Assembly (NCBI GenBank): GCA_040905665.1
Contig: JBBDRD010000001.1
Span: 1 to 13,834 of the forward strand
Origin: DASVCN01 sp040905665
Lineage (GTDB): Bacteria > Deinococcota > Deinococci > Deinococcales > Trueperaceae
Reading direction: 5' to 3'
Length of the DNA stretch: 13,834 nt
The notes under the pieces are model-generated. The model did not search any database. It saw only the letters and a program-made list of their open reading frames with translations, and was not told the DNA's origin. A program made the translations under genes and the position numbers. The number at the start of each line of letters is the position of its first letter. Position 1 is the first letter of the stretch. Below, one piece after another: positions 7,167 to 13,646 of the stretch.

Positions 7167-7198
7167 TCACAATCTTTCGCAGGGTACAGGAGCAAATA

Positions 7199-7969
7199 GT
7201 GAATCCACTGCGTGACGCACTTTCCCGCAAATCAACTCTCGTGGGTATGCAGAGTTTTTCAGCAAACCCGGTATTTATTGAGATTATGGGTTACGCGGGC
7301 CTTGACTGGGTCTGCATTGATCTGGAGCATGCCCCGACGAGCATCGAGGGCGTGGGCGCTGCCGTTGAGGCCGCGCGGGCCACTGGGCTGATCAGTCTTG
7401 TTCGGGTTCCCAACATCGACGCTACCCTCATTGGCAAGGTCCTCGACCTCGGAGCTGATGGCTTGGTCGTGCCTCACTTCGAGTCACGTGAGGACGCCGA
7501 AGCTGTGATGGATGCGGTCCTATATCCCCCCGCTGGAAATCGAAGCGCTTGTTCGTCGGTTCGTAGCGCTCGTTATGGGCTGTCATCGTGGTTACAGCAC
7601 AGTCAAACCGATAACGAACGCATCTCGGTGGTCCCACTCTTGGAGTCCGCGGACGCCTTCGACAACCTCGACCAGCTAATGGACCTTCCCGATTTGTTTC
7701 CGGCATTCTGGGTCGGGGGCCGCGACCTCGCACAACATATGGGTGTACCGGGAGCAGACCTGCTCAGTCCGGAACTGCGGCCGTTGTGCGACAAGCTGAT
7801 TCAGGCTGCGCAGCAGCGGTCCGTCGCCGTCATGGCAACAGTGTCTCCGCACCTGACGAAAGAATATGCGAATGACCTGAAAGACGTGGGCTTCCGCCTC
7901 TTGAGCTTCGGCACAGACGAGACCGTCTTCGCGAAGACGTGCCAAAGCATTGGAGAGCTCTCAACGTGA
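7199..7969 (+). CDS. HpcH/HpaI-family class II aldolase
   Basis: 256 aa from GTG 7199, which follows AGGAG (7188-7192) with 6-nt spacing; the frame extends further upstream only through the hairpin. Catalytic residues match E. coli HpaI closely: H44 (DLEHAPTS), R69 (LVRVP), metal ligands E149 (PLLESADAFDN) and D176 (GGRDLAQHMG). The phosphate/carboxylate-loop region PPAGNRS is also present. Family members perform divalent-metal-dependent retro-aldol cleavage of 2-keto-3-deoxy or 2-keto-4-hydroxy acids to pyruvate (or a related keto acid) plus an aldehyde. Together with the enolase-superfamily enzyme at the operon's end it fits a dehydratase-then-aldolase route. The gene begins with AT-rich sequence (59 of 120 GC at 7201-7320), unlike its downstream neighbour. 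Confidence 0.93.
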   Translation: MNPLRDALSRKSTLVGMQSFSANPVFIEIMGYAGLDWVCIDLEHAPTSIEGVGAAVEAARATGLISLVRVPNIDATLIGKVLDLGADGLVVPHFESREDAEAVMDAVLYPPAGNRSACSSVRSARYGLSSWLQHSQTDNERISVVPLLESADAFDNLDQLMDLPDLFPAFWVGGRDLAQHMGVPGADLLSPELRPLCDKLIQAAQQRSVAVMATVSPHLTKEYANDLKDVGFRLLSFGTDETVFAKTCQSIGELST

Positions 7970-8020
7970 TTGTTCCGATACAATCCAGCAGCGTGGCGCG
8001 CTCGTGAAACGGTTCTGCGG

Positions 8021-9403
8021 GTGAGCGTATCCAGCGTCGCACGTGGGGCGGTCAAAGCCTATGCTGGCACCGGCATGCTTGGCTCCGGCTTCGCCGAAAG
8101 CAGCCTCCGTCAGGCAATGGCATGGTCGCCCGACTTCATCGGCGTTGACGCCGGTTCCACCGATGGTGGACCTAGCTACCTCGCCAGCGGAACAAGCATG
8201 TTCGGGGAAGGTAGCACCACGCGCGACCTGGAGATGCTGCTGCGAGCAGCTCAGGACGCTGGAGTGCCACTGGTGATTGGCTCGGCCGGCACCGGTGGCG
8301 GGGACCGTAACCTCGTGTGGACGCGCGAGCGCCTCGGCGAGGCCGCGCGACGCGTCGGCAAGCCGTTCCGTCTCGCCACCATCGCAAGCCAACAGGACGC
8401 GCGCGAGGTGGCTCGAGCTCTCCGCGAGGGACGCGTGCGCGCCCTGCCCGGCGCCCCCGACGTGCAGCCCGAGGACGTCGAGTCATGCGACACCGTCGTG
8501 GCAATGATGGGCGCCGAGCCGATCGCCGAGGCGCTTGCAGCCGGTGCGGACGTGGTGCTGTGCGGCCGGGCCTCCGACGCCGCCGTTTTTGCAGCGCTGC
8601 CGCTCGCACGGGGCGTCGATGCCGGCGCCGCCTGGCACGCCGCGAAGGTGCTTGAGTGCGGCGCCGCCGCCGTCACCCAGCGTGCGCATCCCGACGGCAT
8701 GTTCGCCTGGCTCGAGGCCGATGGTTTCGTCGTAGCGCCGCCCAATCCGGCGTTCCGGTGCACGCCGCAGAGCGTCGCCGCGCACTCGCTCTACGAGAAC
8801 GCAGATCCGTTCTGGTTGCGCGAGCCCTCCGGAACTCTCGACCTCACCGGCGCTCGCTACGAGGCGGTCGACGAGCGGTCGGTGCGAGTAATGGGAACGC
8901 GATTTGAGCCTGCCGAAACATACACCGTGAAGCTCGAGGGCACACGCCTCCGTGGCCACCGCAGTATGGTTGCCGGTGCCATTCGAGACCCATACGTGCT
9001 GGCCCAACTCGACGACTGGCTCGCGGGTGTCCGTGAGGAGGGAACCCGTCGTCTCGATCAGAGCTTCGCCGGCGTGCCCTATGACCTGGTCGTGCGTCAG
9101 TACGGCCGCCGCGGCGTCCTCGGAGCCCGTGAGCCGGTCGTCGAGCCGTCTCACGAGGTGCTTGTCGTCTTTGAACTCACCGCATCTGAGCAGGGTATTG
9201 CGCATGCAATGGCCGACGACGTGCGCCACATCGCGCTGCACCACCCAATCCCGGAATGGCACGGGCTGATCACCGTTCTCGCGCACGCGCACTCGCCCGC
9301 GGTCATTGACCTCGGACCGGTGCACGAGTTCGCCCTGAACCATGTGTTGGAGACCGATGCGCATGCGCCATTCCGCACTCATATTGAGACTGTGCGGCCG
9401 TGA
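8021..9403 (+). CDS. AtuA-like protein (DUF1446, acyclic terpene utilisation family)
   Basis: 460 aa if the GTG at 8021 is used; an in-frame TTG at 7970, right after the aldolase stop, would give 477. Neither has a strong ribosome site, so the start is uncertain. Conserved family features are TGMLGSGF near the N-terminus, DFIGVDAGSTDGGPSYLASG, a glycine loop GSAGTGGGDRN, VLCGRASDAAVFAALPL in the middle and HRSMVAGAIRDPY near residue 310. AtuA was named from the citronellol/geraniol (acyclic terpene) cluster of Pseudomonas, but the biochemical role is not settled and many homologues lie outside terpene clusters, as here. The stop shares its A with the ATG of DUF4387 (TGATG), and the two families are routinely found as a pair. 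No terpene-pathway genes are nearby. Confidence 0.9.
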   Translation: MSVSSVARGAVKAYAGTGMLGSGFAESSLRQAMAWSPDFIGVDAGSTDGGPSYLASGTSMFGEGSTTRDLEMLLRAAQDAGVPLVIGSAGTGGGDRNLVWTRERLGEAARRVGKPFRLATIASQQDAREVARALREGRVRALPGAPDVQPEDVESCDTVVAMMGAEPIAEALAAGADVVLCGRASDAAVFAALPLARGVDAGAAWHAAKVLECGAAAVTQRAHPDGMFAWLEADGFVVAPPNPAFRCTPQSVAAHSLYENADPFWLREPSGTLDLTGARYEAVDERSVRVMGTRFEPAETYTVKLEGTRLRGHRSMVAGAIRDPYVLAQLDDWLAGVREEGTRRLDQSFAGVPYDLVVRQYGRRGVLGAREPVVEPSHEVLVVFELTASEQGIAHAMADDVRHIALHHPIPEWHGLITVLAHAHSPAVIDLGPVHEFALNHVLETDAHAPFRTHIETVRP

Positions 9404-9723
9404 TGGGCACGCCTCGCACGTTGGGCTCGATGGCGAAGCTGATTCGAAGCAAGAACGCCGGGCCGTTTGTGCTTACCATCGACGTTATGTTTGACGCACG
9501 CGAATCGTTTGACGCCGTCGTGGTCAGCGGCGTGCTCAATGCGAATATGCTGGCACAGATGTTCGGCGTTGCTCCAGACGACGTCGCAGTCTATGTGGTC
9601 GCGCCCGCCCTTGCTATCAAGATTAGCCTTCCCCGTCCCGTGCCTTCCGGCGCCATCGAAGACAGCGACATATTCGGTGGGCAGCAGTACGCTCCCCTCG
9701 TAGAACTAGAGGTTCCCGCATGA
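9403..9723 (+). CDS. DUF4387 protein, partner of the AtuA-like protein
   Basis: 106 aa from ATG 9403; a GTG at 9400 is an equally placed alternative. Diagnostic segments are TLGSMAKLIRSKNAGPFVLT, IDVMFD and IKISLPRP, ending with QQYAPLVELEVP. DUF4387 is a small domain of unknown function almost always encoded next to, or fused to, DUF1446/AtuA, which suggests a two-part enzyme. Overlaps at both ends (TGATG at the start, ATGA at the stop) tie it to AtuA upstream and to a small ORF downstream. Confidence 0.92.
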   Translation: MGTPRTLGSMAKLIRSKNAGPFVLTIDVMFDARESFDAVVVSGVLNANMLAQMFGVAPDDVAVYVVAPALAIKISLPRPVPSGAIEDSDIFGGQQYAPLVELEVPA

Positions 9724-9839
9724 TTCTCGGCCGACCGTGCGGAAATCCACACATTGGGTTGCGCCATCACGTCGCGAAGCTATTTGAAATAGGGGTCGGC
9801 CGCTGGCCGGACCAGGGACACCTGGAGCGCCTTTCGTGA
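9720..9839 (+). CDS. Unrecognised 39-codon ORF between DUF4387 and HD genes
   Basis: The ATG overlaps the DUF4387 stop (ATGA) and has AGAGG about 7 nt upstream. The TGA at 9837-9839 overlaps the GTG of the HD gene (GTGA). The peptide starts MILGRPCGNPHIGLRHHVAK and has several His, one Cys and no hydrophobic segment. It matches no family I recognise. Without it there would be a 112-nt gap in an otherwise overlapping gene series. It may be a real small protein, a coupling ORF or the remnant of a lost gene. Confidence 0.5.
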   Translation: MILGRPCGNPHIGLRHHVAKLFEIGVGRWPDQGHLERLS

Positions 9840-10411
9840 GCGGAAGGACGCCGGAGGCGCGGCGTGCACGCGTACGCGAGTTGCTGCCCGAGCTCGCCTA
9901 CATCGCCAATGATGCTTGGCGCGAGGCGGTCGTGAACATCTGGGCTGAGATGTGGGAGGCGAGTCCATGGGCCGATCCTAGCGATTGTCCAAAGCACGCC
10001 ACGCACGTTCCGGACCTAGATAATGTCACCCACACGCGCCGCGTGACGCAGCAGGCGCTCGCTATTGCCGGCGTCATCGAATCGCACGGCGGTGAGGTAA
10101 TCGATAGGGACGTGTTGGTCACGGCGGCGCTGCTGCATGACGTTAGCAAGATGCTCGAGTCCGAGCCTGGCCCTGCCGGACCTCGACCAAGCCGCACCGG
10201 CAAGCTGGTTCAGCACGCCGTGCACGGTGCGGCACGGGCCATCGCTCACGGCCTGCCCGACGAGGTCGTCCATGTTGTCGTGGGTCACACGTACCAGAGT
10301 GCTACTCAGCCCGCCACACCCGAGGCGGTCATCATCCACTACGTCGACTTCATGGACTCTGACTTGCTGCTGCTGGCACGCGATCATCCGTTGTTCGCGA
10401 AGCGTCGGTAG
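9836..10411 (+). CDS. HD-domain phosphohydrolase
   Basis: 191 aa from GTG 9836, with GGAG 8 nt upstream. The metal-binding HD signature is complete: H66 (NVTHTRRV), H101-D102 (ALLHDVSKML), a helical region with HAVHGA (126-130) and D170 (IIHYVDFMDSD). HD proteins hydrolyse phosphate monoesters or diesters, or nucleotides, in the cytoplasm. The substrate is not predictable from this short stand-alone form. Its place in the operon suggests it dephosphorylates a pathway intermediate or a damaged metabolite (inference). Confidence 0.88.
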   Translation: MSGRTPEARRARVRELLPELAYIANDAWREAVVNIWAEMWEASPWADPSDCPKHATHVPDLDNVTHTRRVTQQALAIAGVIESHGGEVIDRDVLVTAALLHDVSKMLESEPGPAGPRPSRTGKLVQHAVHGAARAIAHGLPDEVVHVVVGHTYQSATQPATPEAVIIHYVDFMDSDLLLLARDHPLFAKRR

Positions 10412-10451
10412 GAGACAGCCGGGGCAGGGCGACAAGGACTGGACGGAGCCA

Positions 10452-10565
10452 ATGGTGAAACTGTCATTCAGTGCCCATAGAGCGAAGGTAAGCACTCCAT
10501 ACCGCGGGCGACGAAGCACCGCCAACAGCTTCATTGACGCTGGCGTTACAGGCTCTGCGCTATGA
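10452..10565 (+). CDS. Possible 37-codon ORF leading into the racemase gene
   Basis: It lies in the 150-nt gap after the HD gene. The ATG at 10452 (with GTG directly following) has CGGAG 3-6 nt upstream. The TGA at 10563-10565 overlaps the next ATG (ATGA). The peptide MVKLSFSAHRAKVSTPYRGR is basic and not recognised. The ORF is short and could be chance; the main support is the coupling overlap and the ribosome site. Confidence 0.33.
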   Translation: MVKLSFSAHRAKVSTPYRGRRSTANSFIDAGVTGSAL

Positions 10566-11734
10566 GGGTCACTGACGTCACAGCCTACCCGCTGATGGCG
10601 CCGCTCGATCACTTCGTGGAAGCCCCGGTCAGCGTGCCGCGCGCCGCCAACACCGCCGGCTTGATTTTTGCCGGCTATCGATGCCTGCTGGTGCGCATCG
10701 ATACTGATGATGGCCTCACCGGCATCGGCGAAGGCCTTGTAAGGCTCGCCCCGCGCGCCACGGCAGCGATCGTTGAGGCGCTGAAGCCGCTGCTGGTGGG
10801 CCGCGACCCCGCCGAGGTGGACGTCATTTGGGAGGACCTGTACGCAACAATGGTAAACCGTGGGCACACAAAGGGTTTTATGCTCGAGGCCATTAGCGCC
10901 ATCGACATTGCTCTCTGGGACGTGCTCGGTCAGCACCGCGGCGAACCGCTGCACCGGCTCCTGGGCGGCAGCCACCACGCCACAATTCCGTGCTACGCAT
11001 CCTCCGTCCGCATCAAGCCACCCGACCAGGCCGCGCGCGACGCCGAAGAACTCGTCGCTGACGGCTTCACGGCGCTGAAGCTGAAGGTCGGGCGGGGCGC
11101 TGGACGGCTGCGCGAGGACCTCGAGGCCGTGGCGGCGGTGCGCGATGCCATCGGCCCACATGTCGAGCTGATGGTCGATGCCAATGGCGGCTACGATCTC
11201 GCCACCGCCCGCACCGTCGCGCATGAGCTGGCCCGCCATCGCGTCGCTTGGTTCGAGGAGCCGCTTCCCAGCGACGACTTGCGCGGCTACGCCGCGTTGC
11301 GCCGCGTGTCGTCCGTGCCGATCGCAGCCGGCGAGACATGGTTTACACGCGTCGACTTCCGTGAAGCGCTGCTACATGAGGCAGTCGACATTGTGCAACC
11401 GGATGTCAGCCGCTGCGGCGGCATCTCCGAGGCCCGCAAGATTGCTCAGCTCGCCTCGGCTTTCCACCTCGCCTATGCGCCACACACTGGCCAGTCCTCC
11501 GCAGTCTGCCTCGCCACGAGCATGCACCTTGCCGCAGCCGCACCCAACACGCTCACGTACGAATTCATCGCGTCGGACTGGTCGAAGACAGCGGCGAACC
11601 CTCTGCGCACGCGTCTCACGGACTTCGACTTTGAGGCCTCGCGGGAGGGTGCGCGCGTGCGCCCGCCCAACCGCCCCGGGATCGGCCTGCGCGTCGACTG
11701 GGACGCCGTCGCGGAGTACACCTCGCCTGACTGA
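10562..11734 (+). CDS. Enolase-superfamily enzyme, mandelate racemase group (probable acid-sugar/hydroxy-acid dehydratase or racemase)
   Basis: 390 aa. The N-terminal capping domain covers about 1-130 and the barrel about 135-370. Catalytic residues correspond one to one with mandelate racemase: K173-x-K175, metal ligands D206 (VDANGG), E232 (FEEP) and E258 (AAGE), and the D281 (QPD) / H308 (APHTG) dyad spaced exactly 27 residues apart. E334 lies near the position of the racemase's last acidic residue. The group abstracts the proton alpha to a carboxylate; most members dehydrate sugar acids to 2-keto-3-deoxy acids, and a few racemise. With a class II aldolase in the same operon a dehydratase is likelier than a racemase (inference). 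The ATG overlaps a small upstream ORF; AGG lies 9 nt before it. Confidence 0.94.
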   Translation: MRVTDVTAYPLMAPLDHFVEAPVSVPRAANTAGLIFAGYRCLLVRIDTDDGLTGIGEGLVRLAPRATAAIVEALKPLLVGRDPAEVDVIWEDLYATMVNRGHTKGFMLEAISAIDIALWDVLGQHRGEPLHRLLGGSHHATIPCYASSVRIKPPDQAARDAEELVADGFTALKLKVGRGAGRLREDLEAVAAVRDAIGPHVELMVDANGGYDLATARTVAHELARHRVAWFEEPLPSDDLRGYAALRRVSSVPIAAGETWFTRVDFREALLHEAVDIVQPDVSRCGGISEARKIAQLASAFHLAYAPHTGQSSAVCLATSMHLAAAAPNTLTYEFIASDWSKTAANPLRTRLTDFDFEASREGARVRPPNRPGIGLRVDWDAVAEYTSPD

Positions 11735-11740
11735 CCATAC

Positions 11741-12447
11741 ATGGCCTCTCGTGAATTGGAAATGGTCCCCTTGTCGATTGAAGTGGGGAACAGCGGACCT
11801 GGTGGAATGCTTCGGGGCGATGTCGCTTTCGAGCTGCTGACACGGCTGTTGGCGGGCGAGGTGGACTTCGCGGCCCTGGCGCGACCGCCTTTCACTGCTG
11901 CGCTACGGTTTATCGGTAGTCTGTACGCCCAGCGGCTGATCGAGGATGAATTCGGCGACGCTGTCGTACACTGGCCGCGAGTGTGGGCGGCTCGGACGCT
12001 GGCGTACCTGGTGGGGACGATGACGCGGCGCCCTGGCTTTCGGCGGCGTTTTCGGACGGTCACTGGCGGCGGGTACGGATGACCGCCGCCCAGACACTGG
12101 GCCGGCTGGGCGCGCAAGGGTTCGAGGAGGAGTTGGGCCGAATTCTGGCGGACGTGCACCCGCTAGTGCGGGCAACCGCGGTCACGGCCTTGGGGCGCGC
12201 CGGGAACGAGTTCGCCGCCATAGTGCTGGAGGAAGCGCTGGACGACGTAGATGAACCGGTACGTCAGAGGGCGGATCGAGGGTTGGCTCGAGTCGAGTCG
12301 CGAATCAAGAAAGCAGGCTGGGGACCGCGGCGGATCGGCCCGAATCGGGTACCATCGGGCGCATGGCTATCCAACGGATGGATCACGTCGGCATCGTGGT
12401 TGACGACCTCGCGGCCGCGACCGAGTTCTTCGTCGAGCTCGGACTGA
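11741..12447 (+). pseudogene. HEAT-repeat protein gene interrupted by a one-base frameshift
   Basis: Two overlapping frames together read as one HEAT-repeat protein. The first (from ATG 11741, or 11762) gives RVWAARTLAYLVG; the second resumes with DDDAAPWLSAAFSDGHW, then helix pairs such as RMTAAQTLGRLGAQGFEEEL and VRATAVTALGRAGNEFAAIV. The switch lies at the GGGG run 12013-12016: adding one G would restore the frame. As given, the first frame stops at 12082. The second frame stays open to 12447, into the VOC gene, though HEAT-like sequence ends near 12300. Causes could be real decay, a homopolymer sequencing error or, less likely, -1 slippage on GGG. HEAT repeats make protein-binding solenoids. 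It starts 6 nt after the racemase gene without a clear ribosome site. Confidence 0.75.
12350..12355 (+). promoter_or_regulatory. Possible -10 element of a leaderless VOC transcript
   Basis: TACCAT ends 7 nt before the VOC gene's ATG, the same spacing as between the leu promoter's -10 and its leader-peptide ATG. The VOC start has no Shine-Dalgarno sequence. No convincing -35 is seen 16-18 bp upstream. Confidence 0.35.
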
Positions 12448-12800
12448 TGCTGCAGGGTGAGACACCCGTCGAAGGCCGCTGGGTGGACCGCATCGTGGGA
12501 CTCGAGGGCGTACGGGCGGACATTGCGATGATGCAAACTCCGGACGGCAATGGACGACTCGAGCTGGCGAAGTTCCACTCGCCGTCAAGCCAGGGCGACA
12601 ACCGGCAGGCGCCGGCCAACGCCTTGGGTATCCGCCACATCGCGTTCGCCGTCGAGAACATCGACGCGGTCGTCGCCGGCCTGCGAGGCCGCGGCGCTGA
12701 ACTCGTCGGCGAGCTGGAGCGCTACGAGGACAGCTACCGGCTCTGCTATGTCCGCGGCCCGGAGGGCATCATCGTCGAACTCGCGGAGAAGATCCGCTAA
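12363..12800 (+). CDS. VOC-superfamily (glyoxalase/bleomycin-resistance fold) protein
   Basis: 145 aa with two beta-alpha-beta-beta-beta modules. The expected metal site of the superfamily is complete: H8 (MDHVGIVV), E67 (RLELAKF), H92 (RHIAFAV) and E139 (IIVELAE), indicating an active divalent-metal enzyme rather than a binding-only relative. The family includes glyoxalase I, methylmalonyl-CoA epimerase, extradiol dioxygenases and fosfomycin thiol transferases. The length and the ending GPEGIIVELAEKIR fit the small lyase/epimerase-like members; the substrate is unknown. It starts inside the open tail of the broken HEAT frame and may have its own promoter. Confidence 0.92.
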   Translation: MAIQRMDHVGIVVDDLAAATEFFVELGLMLQGETPVEGRWVDRIVGLEGVRADIAMMQTPDGNGRLELAKFHSPSSQGDNRQAPANALGIRHIAFAVENIDAVVAGLRGRGAELVGELERYEDSYRLCYVRGPEGIIVELAEKIR

Positions 12801-12865
12801 TGTGTCGACTCGGCTGCCGACTGTCGGTGGTTCGTCGGGAAACGTAGTCTGTTTCCAAGTACGAG

Positions 12866-12887
12866 CGTGGGGAACGTCGTCTCCACG
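12866..12887 (+). terminator. Weak hairpin after the VOC gene
   Basis: CGTGGGGA (12866-12873) can pair with TCTCCACG (12880-12887) with one G-U and a 6-nt loop. Only two T residues follow, so termination would be inefficient. The 158-nt gap to the next gene shows no other clear signal. Confidence 0.3.
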
Positions 12888-12958
12888 TTGCCCGACCTAA
12901 AGTAGTAAGGACAGAGAGACGGGTTAGGTCGTGCCCAGTTGGTGGAGGAGATGCAGCG

Positions 12959-13591
12959 GTGTTTCAAGAAGAATTCGACCGCCAAGTCGAGAATTTGCTG
13001 CAAAAGAGATACCATGAGATCGCCGGGGAAACGGCGGAGGCGTTCACGCAGCAACTCGAACCGCTCCGAGAGAGACTGGAAGTACTATATCTACCTGCAC
13101 CAGATCTAGAGCGGGGCCGGCTCCCCTTCGTCATCGTGGTTAAGAGCGAGTTGGTTGCTGCAGAACAAGCGATGGTGCTCGTGGAGTGGGAAGGTAAATC
13201 CGGGATCAGCAAAATGTACCCGCGCGAGCCGAGAGACTTCAATACCGTCGATGGCATTAACCTTCCAACTGGCGTGGCCTACGTCTTGGTGGATATTGAC
13301 AGAGGCAAAGAGAGTATAAACATGACGCCAAATGAAGCCTTGTCGAGGCTCGAAAAGGAAAACCTCTCCCCGCTCACCATAGATGAGGGTATAGCGATAG
13401 TTACGCACTACCCGGAATTCTTGATGAAGAACAACTGCTTTTCGTTGCTCGCCTCGCGCTACGGTGGTGACAAGCGCGTCCCGGCCATATGGATCAATGG
13501 CCAAAAACGGGCTAATCTTGGCTGGTGCTGGGCCGGTAATCCCCACACGTGGCTGGGCTCGGCGTCATGCAGGAGTAGGGCGGGAGTTTGA
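12959..13591 (+). CDS. DUF5701 family protein
   Basis: 210 aa from GTG 12959, with a strong GGAGGAG (12944-12950) 8 nt upstream. It is recognisable as DUF5701 by an N-terminal FDRQVENLLQKRYHEIAGET, then LPFVIVV, AYVLVDIDRG, MTPNEAL, LTIDEGIAIVTHYPE and NNCFSLLASR. Near the C-terminus is the very conserved stretch LGWCWAGNPHTWLGSASC. The function is unknown; it appears soluble, with no signal peptide or membrane segment. The 5' end is AT-rich for this window (25 of 60 GC at 12961-13020), which may mark a different origin or selection for open mRNA at the start. It stands alone, with a converging gene downstream. Confidence 0.88.
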   Translation: MFQEEFDRQVENLLQKRYHEIAGETAEAFTQQLEPLRERLEVLYLPAPDLERGRLPFVIVVKSELVAAEQAMVLVEWEGKSGISKMYPREPRDFNTVDGINLPTGVAYVLVDIDRGKESINMTPNEALSRLEKENLSPLTIDEGIAIVTHYPEFLMKNNCFSLLASRYGGDKRVPAIWINGQKRANLGWCWAGNPHTWLGSASCRSRAGV

Positions 13592-13603
13592 ACGACGGTT
13601 AGG

Positions 13604-13631
13604 GGTTCTGTCCGTGGTCAGAGACAGAATC
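13604..13631 (+). terminator. Hairpin between convergent genes, possible bidirectional terminator
   Basis: GGTTCTGTC (13604-13612) pairs with GACAGAATC (13623-13631), including one G-U, around a 10-nt loop, in the 55-nt space between the two converging stop codons. There is no T run on either strand, so the call rests on position and stem only. Confidence 0.4.
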
Positions 13632-13646
13632 AGCACACGCGTATGC

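Noticed and set aside
7145..7198. Upstream extension of the aldolase through the hairpin
   Set aside because: The 12-bp stem would lie inside the gene; AGGAG correctly places the start at 7199, and numbering then matches HpaI.
8483..9382. 299-codon minus-strand frame
   Set aside because: Antisense shadow of the AtuA-like gene, with low-complexity composition and no family features.
8021..9723. Acyclic terpene catabolism as the function of the locus
   Set aside because: None of the acyl-CoA carboxylase, dehydrogenase or hydratase genes of that pathway is present; the AtuA name reflects family origin only.
10016..11239. 407-codon open minus-strand frame across the HD and racemase-group genes
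   Set aside because: It runs opposite two well-supported genes, shows no recognisable motif and spans their boundary.
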